This document shows positions 33,748-42,870 of a DNA stretch of 64,000 nucleotides, in pieces. The position numbers and the translations under genes are program-made. A model generated the notes under the pieces. The model was not told the origin of the DNA and did no database searches. It saw nothing but the letters and a program-made list of their open reading frames with translations. The stretch comes from Sphingomonas sp. NFR15. GTDB lineage: Bacteria > Pseudomonadota > Alphaproteobacteria > Sphingomonadales > Sphingomonadaceae. Numbering within the stretch: the stretch's first letter is position 1; each line of letters starts with the position of its first letter. The DNA is taken from assembly GCF_900103265.1 (NCBI RefSeq), contig NZ_FMWX01000008.1, positions 62,001 through 126,000 of the forward strand, given 5' to 3'.

Positions 33748-36078
33748 TCAGAACGTCTTGGTCATCCGCGCCTCGAAGGTGCGGGGCGCTCCGAGAAAGC
33801 CGCTGTAGGATCCGGCCTGCAGCGGCGTAGCTAAGACCTGCTCGACATAGGTTATGTCGAGCAGGTTGCGCACGCCGACTTCTAAACTGAGCCTCGCGGA
33901 AGGAAGGGCGATCCCCGCCTTCGCGTCGAGGACGTCGAAAGACCTCTGGCGATAAGTCCCAGCCGTATCGACGAACTGGCTGCTCCGATATCGGTATTGG
34001 ACGCGCCCGGTGACCGACATGGTCCGGGACACAGGCGCATCGAAGCTGGCCGCCAGGTTGGCGCTGACGCGAGGCGCGAAGCGGAACCTGGCCCCCGCGA
34101 GGACCGGGTCTATTCCCCCGGCGGCGTCGTAGCGGGCGCGCGGAATCCATGTGAGGTCCGCGTCCAGAGCGACGTGTTTGGTGACCCGCAGCCTGTTCTC
34201 GATCTCGAGACCATAATCTTCCGCACCCTGAGCGTTGATCACCGTGGTGCGGGTGCCGACGAACTGCGCGATCTGGAGGCTGCTGACGTCGTAGTGGAAA
34301 AGCGCCACGTTCGTGCGGGCCGCGCCGCCGAGATACGAGACCTTTGTACCGACCTCGAAAGCGTCGATCGTCTCTGGACGATATTCGGGATCGAGCGGCC
34401 TGCCTCCAGGGATTTCCGCAGGATTGTTAGCGCGCGTGCCGGCACCGTTGGCGTCGATGTTGACCCCGCCGGATTTGAAGCCGTGGTTGTAGGTCGCATA
34501 CAGAAGGATTGAGGACGACGGCTGGAATTCGATCCCGAACGTGCCGCTGATCGCGCCGTCATGGTGCCCGGCGTCGTAGGCGGGACCTGGCTGGATCCCG
34601 AGCAGCCGGAAGGGCTCAGCCGCGGCGGGCCGATAGTAGCAGTATGCGAACCTGCCCGTCTTGTCCTCTATCGAGTAGCGCAACCCTCCGGCGATGCTCA
34701 GGCGGCTGGTTAGCCGCGCTTCCGCGTGCGCGAACGCCGAATAAGTTCGGGCGGTGCCGCCCATGTCCTCGTCCGCGATCAGCCCGGGTGGTGCGTCTGC
34801 GGTCCCTGCGGGTAGTCCGAGACCGGATAGCAGCGCGTCCCATACGGGCTGCGCCTGCGCTCCCCAAGGGAGCCGGCGGCCCATTGCGAGCCGCTCATCA
34901 GACACGAAGGCACCGAAGAGGAGCGTGCCACGCAACCGTTCGACAGGCAGCGAGAGCGTGACTTCCTGCGACAGGAATCGGCTTCTGAAGCTTTCGTCGT
35001 AGCGGAAGATGTCAGCACCCGAGAAGTCGGGATCCATGTCGACTTGGTCGACGGAATAGCGACGAAACCCGGTCGTCGATCTGAGCGTGCCGCCGAACAG
35101 GCCTGCCTCCACAATCACCGCAGCGCCGTAGTCCTCGACCGCCTCCCTGCCGTCACCGTTGAGGCTCTGCTGCCGATCCTCGGGATGCTTTGAGGGCACC
35201 ACACCGCCCGCAGCGACGATAAGCGAGTCGATGAACGGTTGCAGCGGACCGACGACGACAGGCGACGTGGCGTAACAGCAGTTACCCGTGCCCCTGGTGT
35301 AGTCGCCGATGATCCTGACCGAGGCGCCGCCGTCCGGCTCGAACAGGAGGTCCGCCTTACCACCCCTGGTCGTCGATCCATTCAACGGACGATCACGGGT
35401 GACGTCGGTGTAGAAGCCGTCCGTGTGCGATACGGTTGTCGAGAGCCGGATCGCCGCTCTGCCCGACAGCGGAAGGTTCGCCGACGCCCGAACAAGGAGG
35501 GTGTTGTAGGAGCCGTAGGTCAGCTCGCCCATTCCGGAGACCGCGTCGAACTTCGGACGCGTCGACGATACGAGAACTGCACCCGCCGTGGTGTTCTTTC
35601 CGAATAACGTGCTCTGCGGACCGCGCAGCACCTGCACATCGGCCACGTCGATGAAGTTCTGCAACGCCGATGCTGCACGGGTCCGGTAGACGCCGTCCAC
35701 GAAGACGCCGACCGATCCCTCGAAGCTCCTGTTGCTCCCCGAGGTTCCCAGACCCCGCACGATCAGGTTCGCGGTCGAACTGGCGATGTTGGCATTGCGG
35801 AAGGTGAGCGACGGCGTGATCGCCTCCAGCCCCGCGACGTTCGAAACGTCCCCGCGAGCCAGGTCCTTGTCGTCGGCAACGGTCACGGCGATCGGAACCG
35901 ACTGCAGACGCTCGGTCCGGCGCCGCGCCGTAACCAGAATCTCCCGTTGATCGGCTGTCTCGTCCCTCACCTTTTCAGGCGTCTGCTCTATTGTGGCGGT
36001 CTGCGCGGCGACGGGGATTGAGATCATACCGAGATGAGCGGCTGCGGCCCCGGCGAGCAGAATCGAGCGCAGCTTCAC
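33748..36078 (-). CDS. TonB-dependent outer-membrane receptor
   Basis: The 776-residue protein has a signal peptide (KLRSILLAGAAAAHLGMISIPVAAQ), a plug domain (EILVTARRRTERLQSVPIAVTV, then VQVLRGPQSTLFGKNTTAGAVLV) and a 22-strand-type barrel ending with an aromatic residue (ARMTKTF). It imports an unknown scarce nutrient or signal molecule across the outer membrane using TonB energy. The GTG at 36078 overlaps the upstream kinase stop as GTGA; the longer frame to 36177 would lie inside the kinase and lack a signal peptide. Confidence 0.9.
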   Translation of the reverse strand: MKLRSILLAGAAAAHLGMISIPVAAQTATIEQTPEKVRDETADQREILVTARRRTERLQSVPIAVTVADDKDLARGDVSNVAGLEAITPSLTFRNANIASSTANLIVRGLGTSGSNRSFEGSVGVFVDGVYRTRAASALQNFIDVADVQVLRGPQSTLFGKNTTAGAVLVSSTRPKFDAVSGMGELTYGSYNTLLVRASANLPLSGRAAIRLSTTVSHTDGFYTDVTRDRPLNGSTTRGGKADLLFEPDGGASVRIIGDYTRGTGNCCYATSPVVVGPLQPFIDSLIVAAGGVVPSKHPEDRQQSLNGDGREAVEDYGAAVIVEAGLFGGTLRSTTGFRRYSVDQVDMDPDFSGADIFRYDESFRSRFLSQEVTLSLPVERLRGTLLFGAFVSDERLAMGRRLPWGAQAQPVWDALLSGLGLPAGTADAPPGLIADEDMGGTARTYSAFAHAEARLTSRLSIAGGLRYSIEDKTGRFAYCYYRPAAAEPFRLLGIQPGPAYDAGHHDGAISGTFGIEFQPSSSILLYATYNHGFKSGGVNIDANGAGTRANNPAEIPGGRPLDPEYRPETIDAFEVGTKVSYLGGAARTNVALFHYDVSSLQIAQFVGTRTTVINAQGAEDYGLEIENRLRVTKHVALDADLTWIPRARYDAAGGIDPVLAGARFRFAPRVSANLAASFDAPVSRTMSVTGRVQYRYRSSQFVDTAGTYRQRSFDVLDAKAGIALPSARLSLEVGVRNLLDITYVEQVLATPLQAGSYSGFLGAPRTFEARMTKTF

Positions 36079-37772
36079 GACGTCGAGACCGGCAACCTGA
36101 AGGAGAAGATCGCGCCGCGATCGAGACGGTTCGCGACACTCATGCGCCCTCCCAGACGCTGGATGGTCGAGAGGCAAATCTGCAAGCCCAGACCGATGCC
36201 ACCCTCCTTGGTCGTGAAGAAGGGCTCGAACAGGCGATCGAGGTCGGAGTCCCTGATACCGGTCCCGAGATCAGAGACGGCCAGCTCGATCTCGCTTCCA
36301 AGGTTCCGCAGACTGATAGCGATCTCCTTCCCCACAGAAGTCTCAGCCATGGAATCCCTCGCGTTGTTGATGAGGTTGATGACCACCTGCTGCAGGTCGA
36401 CGTAGCTGCCCATCACTTCCGGAACATCGCCTTCGCAGTCCTGTCGGAGACTGATCCCGGCGCTTCGCAGGTCGCGTGCCAGCAGTTCGCACGTCCGTTG
36501 GACGAGTTCGGCCAGATCGACCCTTTCCATCTCCTGCTGGCCGCTCGTGATCTGGTCATGCGTGTGCTTCACGATGGTCGCGATCCGCTGCGTCGTCGTC
36601 GACATCCGCTCGAGCACCCTGATCGCCGCGGCCACGTCCGGAGCCTCGCGTTTCAGAAGGCGAAGCCCGGTGTTCGCGTCGATGCTGACGGACGCAACCG
36701 GCTGGTTCAGCTCGTGCGCTATCGAGGCCGAAAACGCTCCGACCGTCGCCACCCTGCTCGCGCGGGCGAGTTCCTCCTGGGCGGCGAGCCGCATCTCCTC
36801 GATGCGCTCCTGGCTGCTGATGTCCACCAGACTGGACAGCTGCCGCTCGTCGGCCAGACGGGTCACAGAATAGAAGACCGGGACCCGGCGCCCTGCGGCA
36901 CCGATGAGCATGACGCGACCCTCCACGTTCTCGAGGCCGTAGAAGATCATCTCGAACTGCCGCAGCAGGACGGCCTCAATGTCCTCGGCCGTGCTGTCGA
37001 CGGGACGGTCGACGGCCCCATCGACATCGTCGAAGCCGAGCATGCGCATGCACGCCTCGTTGACCGAGATGGTTCGAACGGCTGCGACGCACTCCTGGAG
37101 CACCTCGGGATGCTGAGCCATGTAGGCGGCGAGATCGGTCACCCCCTCGCTCCGCAAACGGTGAACTATCACCGCCGCGTCGGCCATCTCCTGTTCCGCG
37201 AAGGCGATCTTGCTGACCGAGAACAGGCTCGAATAGCGCGCCTCCGTCCTCGCCAGCTCCGCCGTCTGCCTGGCCAGGCGATACTCGAAGGTGCGCTGAA
37301 GTTCGAGCAGATCCTCCTCCGCGGACATGCGCGCCTGGATGTCCGTGGCCTCCGCTTGCCACGCCCCACCGGGCGCGCCCCCCTCCCCCGCCCGTGCCGA
37401 AAGAAGCATCCAACGGTAGGTGCCGTCAGCATGCAGTAGGCGGAACTCGAAGCGCAAACCGCCCGCATTGCTTCGCCCTCCCCGGAGCGCCGCCAAAAGC
37501 CCTTCCAGGTCGTCGGGGTGGATCCGGTCCCGCCAGCTCTGATGCACGACCGCGTCTTCCCGGTCGTGGCCGGTGAGATCGGTATAGTGGCGGTTCAGGA
37601 ACCGAATGCGCCCTTCATCATCGACCCAGAGCAGGAGGTGCGGAATGGGATCCGCGATATCCCTGGCGTCGGCGAACGGACCGCCGGCGCGGCTCGCCGC
37701 CGAAGCATCGAGCCCCTCCCGCACGGTCGCCCGTCCTCCAGAACGCCCGCGGCGCAACCAATGCGATATCAC
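36075..37772 (-). CDS. Soluble PAS-PAS sensor histidine kinase
   Basis: The 565-residue protein has a PAS domain (about 40-148), a coiled coil (150-180), and a second PAS-like module with the stretch GVTDLAAYMAQHPEVLQECVAAVRTISVNEACMRMLGF (210-248). FixL-like HisKA follows with His353 in SIAHELNQPVASV, then HATPase (NLINNARDSM, DLGTGI, GGIGLGLQIC). No membrane helices are seen. It is translationally coupled (GTGA) to the TonB receptor downstream. A palindromic site lies about 220 bp upstream, in the divergent gap with the MEDS gene. Confidence 0.9.
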   Translation of the reverse strand: MISHWLRRGRSGGRATVREGLDASAASRAGGPFADARDIADPIPHLLLWVDDEGRIRFLNRHYTDLTGHDREDAVVHQSWRDRIHPDDLEGLLAALRGGRSNAGGLRFEFRLLHADGTYRWMLLSARAGEGGAPGGAWQAEATDIQARMSAEEDLLELQRTFEYRLARQTAELARTEARYSSLFSVSKIAFAEQEMADAAVIVHRLRSEGVTDLAAYMAQHPEVLQECVAAVRTISVNEACMRMLGFDDVDGAVDRPVDSTAEDIEAVLLRQFEMIFYGLENVEGRVMLIGAAGRRVPVFYSVTRLADERQLSSLVDISSQERIEEMRLAAQEELARASRVATVGAFSASIAHELNQPVASVSIDANTGLRLLKREAPDVAAAIRVLERMSTTTQRIATIVKHTHDQITSGQQEMERVDLAELVQRTCELLARDLRSAGISLRQDCEGDVPEVMGSYVDLQQVVINLINNARDSMAETSVGKEIAISLRNLGSEIELAVSDLGTGIRDSDLDRLFEPFFTTKEGGIGLGLQICLSTIQRLGGRMSVANRLDRGAIFSFRLPVSTS

Positions 37773-38075
37773 GACGCTGTCACCCTGAGCCCTCTGAGAC
37801 CTCGCTAGTTATTCCTCTGTTCCCACCTGTCATGCGAGACATCCCAAGGAATACCTGCGCGATGTTTCGTCACCACCCACAGTGCGCCACGCTTCGTTCG
37901 ACGACATCCGCGCCATTCGGTCGATCGGCGCCGCGGGTCGAACGGCCGGCGTCCCGCACGACCCATCTACATTCCGACGACGCGATCCTCATCCCATACC
38001 ATGGAATGTATTGTCGCTCCGGCGACGCATGCGACAATCGCCGGGCGTTGAGGCTCGTTTTCGGGCCGCGCTGGG
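37773..38075. other. Divergent gap between PAS kinase and MEDS gene
   Basis: These 303 bases hold no gene. They contain the palindrome at 37994-38009. A second inverted repeat, ATTGTCGC (38010-38017) and GCGACAAT (38031-38038), lies just after it, close to the MEDS start. Confidence 0.5.
37994..38009. promoter_or_regulatory. CCATACC-type palindrome, kinase/MEDS divergent region
   Basis: CCATACC-AT-GGAATGT matches the left arm perfectly and the right arm at five of seven bases. It lies 67 bp before the MEDS ATG at 38076 and 222 bp before the divergent kinase. Confidence 0.55.
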
Positions 38076-38750
38076 ATGGGGTTCACAAGGGTGGCGACGC
38101 GAGCTGTGGACATCGATGCGCACATGTCGGCATCGACCGACTGGGATGCACTCAGCGGACACGTGTGCGCGATATTCCGCGACATCGACGAGCAGTATGA
38201 GGTCATGATGCCGTTCTTCCGCGGCGGCATCGAACGCGGCGAGCGCGCCTACCACACGATCGACCCCGTCCGCGTGAAGGACCACGCCGAGCGCCTCGCG
38301 GCGGGGGGAATAGACGTGTCGGCGGCGATCGCGTCCGGTCAGCTCACGATCAACGACTGGTCCCAGACATTCTTCGACCGCGGACCGTTCGACACGATGG
38401 ACGTCATCGGCATGTTCAAGGACCTGTGCGAGGAAGGGCGCGAGCTCGGCTATCCCCGGACCAGGTTCTTCTGCGAATACGAATACGCCAAGCTGATCCT
38501 GACCACCGACCAGATGCTCGAATACGAAGCCACAATGCAGATGCTCGGACACGGCCCCTTCAACGCGATCGACGCATCCATCTGTTCGTATCGCATCCCC
38601 GAGTGGACCGGTCAGGCGCTGGTCCAGGCCCTGCGGACCCATCCGACCGTCATCCTGAATGGCCACATTCACGAGAACCCCTTCTTCGAGGCTCCGCAGA
38701 CGGTCATCTCCGCACTCCATCATAGGCAGCAGATGCATCGCTGCTGCTGA
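38076..38750 (+). CDS. MEDS-domain (DcmR-like sensory) protein
   Basis: HVCAIFRDIDEQYEVMMPFFRGGIERGERAYHTIDP and the later FFCEYEYAKLILTTDQMLEYEATM and GHIHENPFF match the MEDS domain (methanogen/methylotroph DcmR sensory domain), which fills most of the 224 residues. MEDS proteins are thought to bind small hydrophobic or C1-type ligands and are often linked to kinases or anti-sigma systems. No output domain follows. The kinase gene starts 15 bp downstream, so the MEDS protein may feed it. An internal ATG at 38124 is an alternative start. Confidence 0.8.
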   Translation: MGFTRVATRAVDIDAHMSASTDWDALSGHVCAIFRDIDEQYEVMMPFFRGGIERGERAYHTIDPVRVKDHAERLAAGGIDVSAAIASGQLTINDWSQTFFDRGPFDTMDVIGMFKDLCEEGRELGYPRTRFFCEYEYAKLILTTDQMLEYEATMQMLGHGPFNAIDASICSYRIPEWTGQALVQALRTHPTVILNGHIHENPFFEAPQTVISALHHRQQMHRCC

Positions 38751-38765
38751 GCGAAAGGTGCGCAC

Positions 38766-40466
38766 TTGCCCGAAGCTGCGCGATCGCTGACCGAGGAGTG
38801 CGACTATCTCCGCGGCTGTGTGAACGACCTCGTCGGACTTCTCGGACTACGCCCCATGTGGGCGGGTGCCGACCAGACGCGCATCGCGGACATCCTGGCC
38901 GACGTCCTGGCCCAGATGCTCCTGCCGGAATTCGTCTACGTGCGCCTCTTCGACCGTCACGAGGGTCCGGATACGGAGGCGTTCCGACTGGTGGCGGGCG
39001 ACGGCGCAACGCTCAAGCACGCCATCCGTGGCTCCGCCGACGCCTGGTTCAGACACGAGACGCGATTGGGCAGCCACTCGCTCACCTGCTCGATCGACGG
39101 CCGCGGGTTGTCGGTGATCGCGCTTGATCTCGGAACGCGGGGCGAGTTCGGCTTCGTGTTCGTCGGCTCCGGCCGACCGGAGTTTCCGACCTCGGCCGAA
39201 CGGCTTCTCGTGAGCGTGGCGGCCAGCCAGGCGCTGATAGCGGTGCAGCAGCACTGGCTCCTGCAGGAGCAGAAGGACGTCGCCACCCGGCTGGACGGCC
39301 TCGTGGCCCAGCGATCCGAGGAGCTTGAGACCGCCAGCGAGGCGCTCAGGCGAAGCGAATCGATCATGGCGCATGCAGAGAGCGCCAGTCTCACGGGGAG
39401 CTTCCGGTGGCACCCCGTCACCGACACCCTCGAATGGTCAGCGCAGGCGCACCGGCTATTCGGATTCGAAGCGGATCGGCTCATCACCAGCGACGACTTC
39501 TTCGACCGGGTCGATCCGGATGACCATGGCCAACTCCGCGAGGCGGGAGCGAAGGCATCGCTAGATCCTATCGATCTCGACCTGACGTTCACCGTGATGC
39601 CTCCGGGCCAGGAGCCGCGGGTGCTGCGTCTCGTCGCCCATCCGGGAACGCACGTCACCGAACAGGGTGCATATATCGGGACGATGCAGGACATCACCGA
39701 GCGCGTGCGGGCGGAATCCGCCAGCCGTGTCGCCGAGGCCCGGATGCGCGAACTGCGCGACGAGCTTTCGCATGCGAACCGGCTTGCGACACTCGGTCAA
39801 TTCTCCGCCGCGATATCGCACGACGTCCGCCAACCCCTCTCGAGCGTGTCCGCGAACGCGATGGCGGGGTTGAACTGGCTGAACGCTTCGGCGCCGAACC
39901 TGGATTCCGCCCGCCGTGCCCTCGAACGCATCGTGACCGGCGTGAAGCGGGCGGCGGACATCCTGGACAGGGTGAAATCGTTCAGCCGCAGGAACTCCCC
40001 CTGCATATCCGTCGATCTCAACGACCTGGTCAGCGACACCGTGGCGCTGGTGGATGCCGACGCCCGTCGCCGCCGGATCCTGCTCTCCACCGACCTTGCC
40101 GGCGACCTGCCTGCGCTCCAGGCTGATCGCGTCCAGATCCAGCAGGTCCTGATGAACCTGATCGTCAACGCCCTCGACGCCTTCGACGAGAGTTCCTTGG
40201 ATGCGCGAAAGGTCAACGTGCCCACCTGGCTGGATGCCGAGGAGATCGGCGTCGAGGTGCGCGACACCGGTCCCGGACTTTCGGCAATGGCCATCCCTCG
40301 ACTGTTCGAAGCTTTCAACACCACGAAGGCCGCCGGTCTCGGGATGGGACTGTCCATATGCCGGGACATCGTGGCCGATCACCATGGACGCATCTGGACC
40401 GATGCGAACGAGCCTAGCGGTGCCGTCTTCGGCTTCAGCTTCCCGACGACGGAACGCGTCGAGTGA
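38766..40466 (+). CDS. Soluble GAF-PAS sensor histidine kinase
   Basis: The 566-residue protein has a GAF-like N-terminus (about 35-165), a coiled coil (165-200), a PAS domain (205-315), and HisKA with His352 in AAISHDVRQPLSSVSANAMAGLNWL. HATPase follows (NLIVNALDAF, DTGPGL, GLGMGLSICRDIV). It lacks transmembrane segments. It is co-transcribed with the MEDS gene 15 bp upstream. The H-box is closely similar to those of the kinases at 36075, 48080 and 59573. Confidence 0.9.
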   Translation: MPEAARSLTEECDYLRGCVNDLVGLLGLRPMWAGADQTRIADILADVLAQMLLPEFVYVRLFDRHEGPDTEAFRLVAGDGATLKHAIRGSADAWFRHETRLGSHSLTCSIDGRGLSVIALDLGTRGEFGFVFVGSGRPEFPTSAERLLVSVAASQALIAVQQHWLLQEQKDVATRLDGLVAQRSEELETASEALRRSESIMAHAESASLTGSFRWHPVTDTLEWSAQAHRLFGFEADRLITSDDFFDRVDPDDHGQLREAGAKASLDPIDLDLTFTVMPPGQEPRVLRLVAHPGTHVTEQGAYIGTMQDITERVRAESASRVAEARMRELRDELSHANRLATLGQFSAAISHDVRQPLSSVSANAMAGLNWLNASAPNLDSARRALERIVTGVKRAADILDRVKSFSRRNSPCISVDLNDLVSDTVALVDADARRRRILLSTDLAGDLPALQADRVQIQQVLMNLIVNALDAFDESSLDARKVNVPTWLDAEEIGVEVRDTGPGLSAMAIPRLFEAFNTTKAAGLGMGLSICRDIVADHHGRIWTDANEPSGAVFGFSFPTTERVE

Positions 40467-40784
40467 GGAACCCCCCGCTCCGGCATCACGTGCCGACCGG
40501 CATCCTCCCATCATGGGATGCCTGAGGCCTGTCCGTCGAAACTGAACGGATCTCCGGCTTGCGAGGTGGCCCGGCCAGCCTGCTCGACGCAGGCTCGGAC
40601 AACGGTCCTTCAGACCCGGGCACTTGGAATGCTCTGGGATCGGGTCGAACGTGCCAACCCAGCTCCCCTAGGGCGATGCAGCATGCATCGAACATCCCTG
40701 ATCGGGGGGGGGGGCCAACCTCCCCGATTACGGATACCTGGCCGATCCGATTCATGGCAGATCATCTCGCGAGCGGAGGCGCAG
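40467..40784. other. Gap between two kinase genes, with a G-tract
   Basis: The 318-base stretch separates the GAF-PAS kinase from the short kinase. The next frame is open back to 40518, but no domain appears in that extension, and the ribosome binding site favours 40785. The notable element is the 11-base G run at 40704. Confidence 0.5.
40704..40714. repeat. Homopolymer tract, 11 G
   Basis: An uninterrupted run of eleven G lies 70 bp upstream of the start of the short kinase. A matching run of eleven C lies after that gene. Confidence 0.85.
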
Positions 40785-41525
40785 ATGCATTTGGATCAAC
40801 CAATTCCGAGCATGACGGTCTGTCTCTCAGCGACGCGTCCGCACGACCCCGTCTTCCAGTCAGGACTGGCCATGGCGCTCGGCCATTCCCTGGGTAATCC
40901 CCTCACGGCGCTGTCGGCGCAGGTGAAATCCCTGAGCCGCAACCTTCTCGATGACGATACCGATCTCGAGAAGGCGCGACTGACCATCGAGCGCATTTCC
41001 TCCATCCTCGAAGCGGCGACCACCCGGGTCAGCGCCGTAACGCACGAGTTCCAAGCCAAGACCAGCGCGCAAAACAGGCACGACCTCAACGAGATCGTTC
41101 AACTGGTCAGAGCCCCTTTCGAGAAGCAGAGCCATTGCAGCCGTCTCAGGATCCAGCTGGATCTTGCCGTCGGCCTTCCCGCCATCGCTCTCGATCACGA
41201 TCACGATCAGATTGCGAGGGTAGTGACGGAGATGATGCTCAACGCGTCTGAGGCGATGTATTCGCGCCCCTCGTCAGACGGGCTCCTGACCGTGCGAACC
41301 TCGCTAGCACAAGGATCAATCCGTCTGGATGTCGTCGACTCCGGTGGCGGTGCCCCGGATCCCGAGCGGATCTTCGCCATGCACCACACGACCAAGAGCG
41401 GACGGTCCGGCACCGGCCTGAGTGTCGCCCGTGCGCTCGTGATGTCCAACGGCGGCCAGTTAGCAGCATCGAACAACGATCGCGGTGGTCTGACCATCGC
41501 CCTACACCTTCCCATTGAGGACTAG
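40785..41525 (+). CDS. Histidine kinase core without sensor domain
   Basis: The 246-residue protein begins directly with a HisKA-like segment, GLAMALGHSLGNPLTALSAQVKSLSRNLL with likely His34. It continues into HATPase with MMLNASEAMYS (N box), DSGGGAPDPERIF (G1) and GRSGTGLSVARALV (G2). The H-box is unusual (HSLGNPL rather than HELNQPL). The ATG at 40785 has GGAGG at 5 bp. Lacking a sensor, it may act with another protein, such as the MEDS/GAF kinase upstream. Confidence 0.8.
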   Translation: MHLDQPIPSMTVCLSATRPHDPVFQSGLAMALGHSLGNPLTALSAQVKSLSRNLLDDDTDLEKARLTIERISSILEAATTRVSAVTHEFQAKTSAQNRHDLNEIVQLVRAPFEKQSHCSRLRIQLDLAVGLPAIALDHDHDQIARVVTEMMLNASEAMYSRPSSDGLLTVRTSLAQGSIRLDVVDSGGGAPDPERIFAMHHTTKSGRSGTGLSVARALVMSNGGQLAASNNDRGGLTIALHLPIED

Positions 41526-41563
41526 GTTTCTTCGGGATCAATTCCGTTCTAGCGCCACGCCAG

Positions 41564-41574
41564 CCCCCCCCCCC
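41564..41574. repeat. Homopolymer tract, 11 C
   Basis: Eleven consecutive C lie 39 bp after the stop of the short kinase. With the G tract at 40704 this makes an inverted pair of homopolymers around the gene. Confidence 0.85.
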
Positions 41575-41708
41575 GAACCCTATTCGCAACACCGATCGGG
41601 GCGGCTGTCTGCTTCCCAACCAGTCTGTGCGCGTTTGCCGGGAAAACGAGGCGAAGCCGCTGACTGGGGGTTGGGCTCGCACTAACATCGTCGGTTGTGG
41701 CCGGCAGA

Positions 41709-41734
41709 GGGCCGGACGGACACCCGTCCGGCCC
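41709..41734. terminator. Hairpin terminator, 11-bp stem
   Basis: GGGCCGGACGG and its exact complement enclose the loop ACAC. It follows the stop of the convergent minus-strand gene (41744) by 10 bp and may also serve the kinase on the plus strand. Confidence 0.7.
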
Positions 41735-41743
41735 CGTTAAACC

Positions 41744-42463
41744 TTAAGAGAACACGTAGTTGGAAAGGTCTACCGCGACGATCAGCGGCTCGCTCGCGGG
41801 CGTGTTGTCCGGCTTGCGGGGATAGATCCGCAGCTTGCCATAGAGCGTGATGCCCTGAACGACGACCGGCTCGGTCAGGTAACGGGCCGCCGGGTTGCTA
41901 CCCTGGATGTCGACTTCGTAGTCATGTCGGCGAAGCAGTCCGGCGTCGTCGAAATAATACGTCTGGACGGCACTGTGCGTCGCGATTTCGGCGGGGAAGG
42001 TCGCGCGCAGCCGACGCCACGTCTCGCCGCCCTCGGTCCACGGCTCGATCTCCTCCGTGACCACGCCGGGTCGCTTTAGAAGAAAGGGCGAGGTGAGATA
42101 GGTCCACATCGTGTAGCCGGCGAAGTAGCCGACCTGCGCGTCGCTCCAGGGCGTCTCCATTTCGTAGCCGGCGAACGAGGCGCGCGGTTCGAGGAGCTCT
42201 TCCACCACCTCGCCGCTCGGCGTCTCGATGGTCACGCGGTTCGGCGTAAAGTTGGAATGGTTCTTGGTGGGCGCGAAGGGCGAGTGGGACGTGTGCTCAG
42301 TCGCCAGGTCGATCTCCACGTGGGCATGCTCGAGCACGGTGGGCTTTCCCTTGAGCGCCCACAAGACGCCCCCCTGGAACAGATCGGCCTCGAGCGTGGC
42401 GAAGCTCTCGAACCGGGCGAGGCCGCCATGCGCCTCGATCACGAAATCCAGCAGGTCGGTCAT
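41744..42463 (-). CDS. Conserved protein of unknown function, paralogue of 45684-46403
   Basis: The roughly 239-residue protein has no signal peptide or membrane segment. Recognisable stretches are FVIEAHGGLARFESF, QVGYFAGYTMWTYLTSPFLL, PWTEGGETWRRLRATFP and YYFDDAGLLRRHDYEVDIQG, suggesting a beta-rich fold. I do not know the family. By eye it is more than half identical to the protein at 45684 over the full length. ATG at 42463 follows AAAGG; 42469 is an alternative. A degenerate CCATACC-type site lies about 106 bp upstream. Confidence 0.7.
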   Translation of the reverse strand: MTDLLDFVIEAHGGLARFESFATLEADLFQGGVLWALKGKPTVLEHAHVEIDLATEHTSHSPFAPTKNHSNFTPNRVTIETPSGEVVEELLEPRASFAGYEMETPWSDAQVGYFAGYTMWTYLTSPFLLKRPGVVTEEIEPWTEGGETWRRLRATFPAEIATHSAVQTYYFDDAGLLRRHDYEVDIQGSNPAARYLTEPVVVQGITLYGKLRIYPRKPDNTPASEPLIVAVDLSNYVFS

Positions 42464-42568
42464 GGTCATCCTTTCGAGCGTTGCGTCGCCGAACGTTCGG
42501 CGGCTGCTTCGCAGGAAAGTATGACAGCCGGAGACCGCCTTTTGAGCGCGGATGACGGTATGCGGGGG

Positions 42569-42584
42569 GCCTACTTGGGTATGG
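42569..42584. promoter_or_regulatory. Degenerate CCATACC-type palindrome
   Basis: GCCTACT-TG-GGTATGG keeps a perfect right arm but only four of seven bases in the left. It lies 106 bp upstream of the minus-strand gene at 42463, the paralogue of a gene with a perfect site. Confidence 0.4.
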
Positions 42585-42688
42585 GATAGCGCCCGACAGA
42601 TCGGATCGGGTGGACAGTCCGGGCGCGCCTTTAGGACTGATCCGCCGCGCGCCCTGCAGTCATATCAAGGGCGCCCCTCGGCCGTCCC

Positions 42689-42704
42689 CCATACTTTCGT
42701 ATGC
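42689..42704. promoter_or_regulatory. CCATACC-type palindrome upstream of hydrolase
   Basis: CCATACT-TT-CGTATGC has two near-complete arms and lies 167 bp upstream of the hydrolase start at 42871. Confidence 0.55.
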
Positions 42705-42870
42705 CCGTGTATCCGCCTCCGTATGCTGGCGAGCGGGCTGGCGCGCTTCTATTCCAACAATGTCGCACGAGGCGCTCGCGAGCGAGCTGGGAACGAACAT
42801 CGGGCCTCTTCGCGCGTCCCCTGCCCCGGCACGTGTTGCCACGTGCGCAGCATATGCGAGGATACGGAAG

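Noticed and set aside
35991..37439. A 482-codon plus-strand open frame.
   Set aside because: It is antisense to the TonB receptor and PAS kinase, has no domain, and is a codon-bias shadow in GC-rich DNA.
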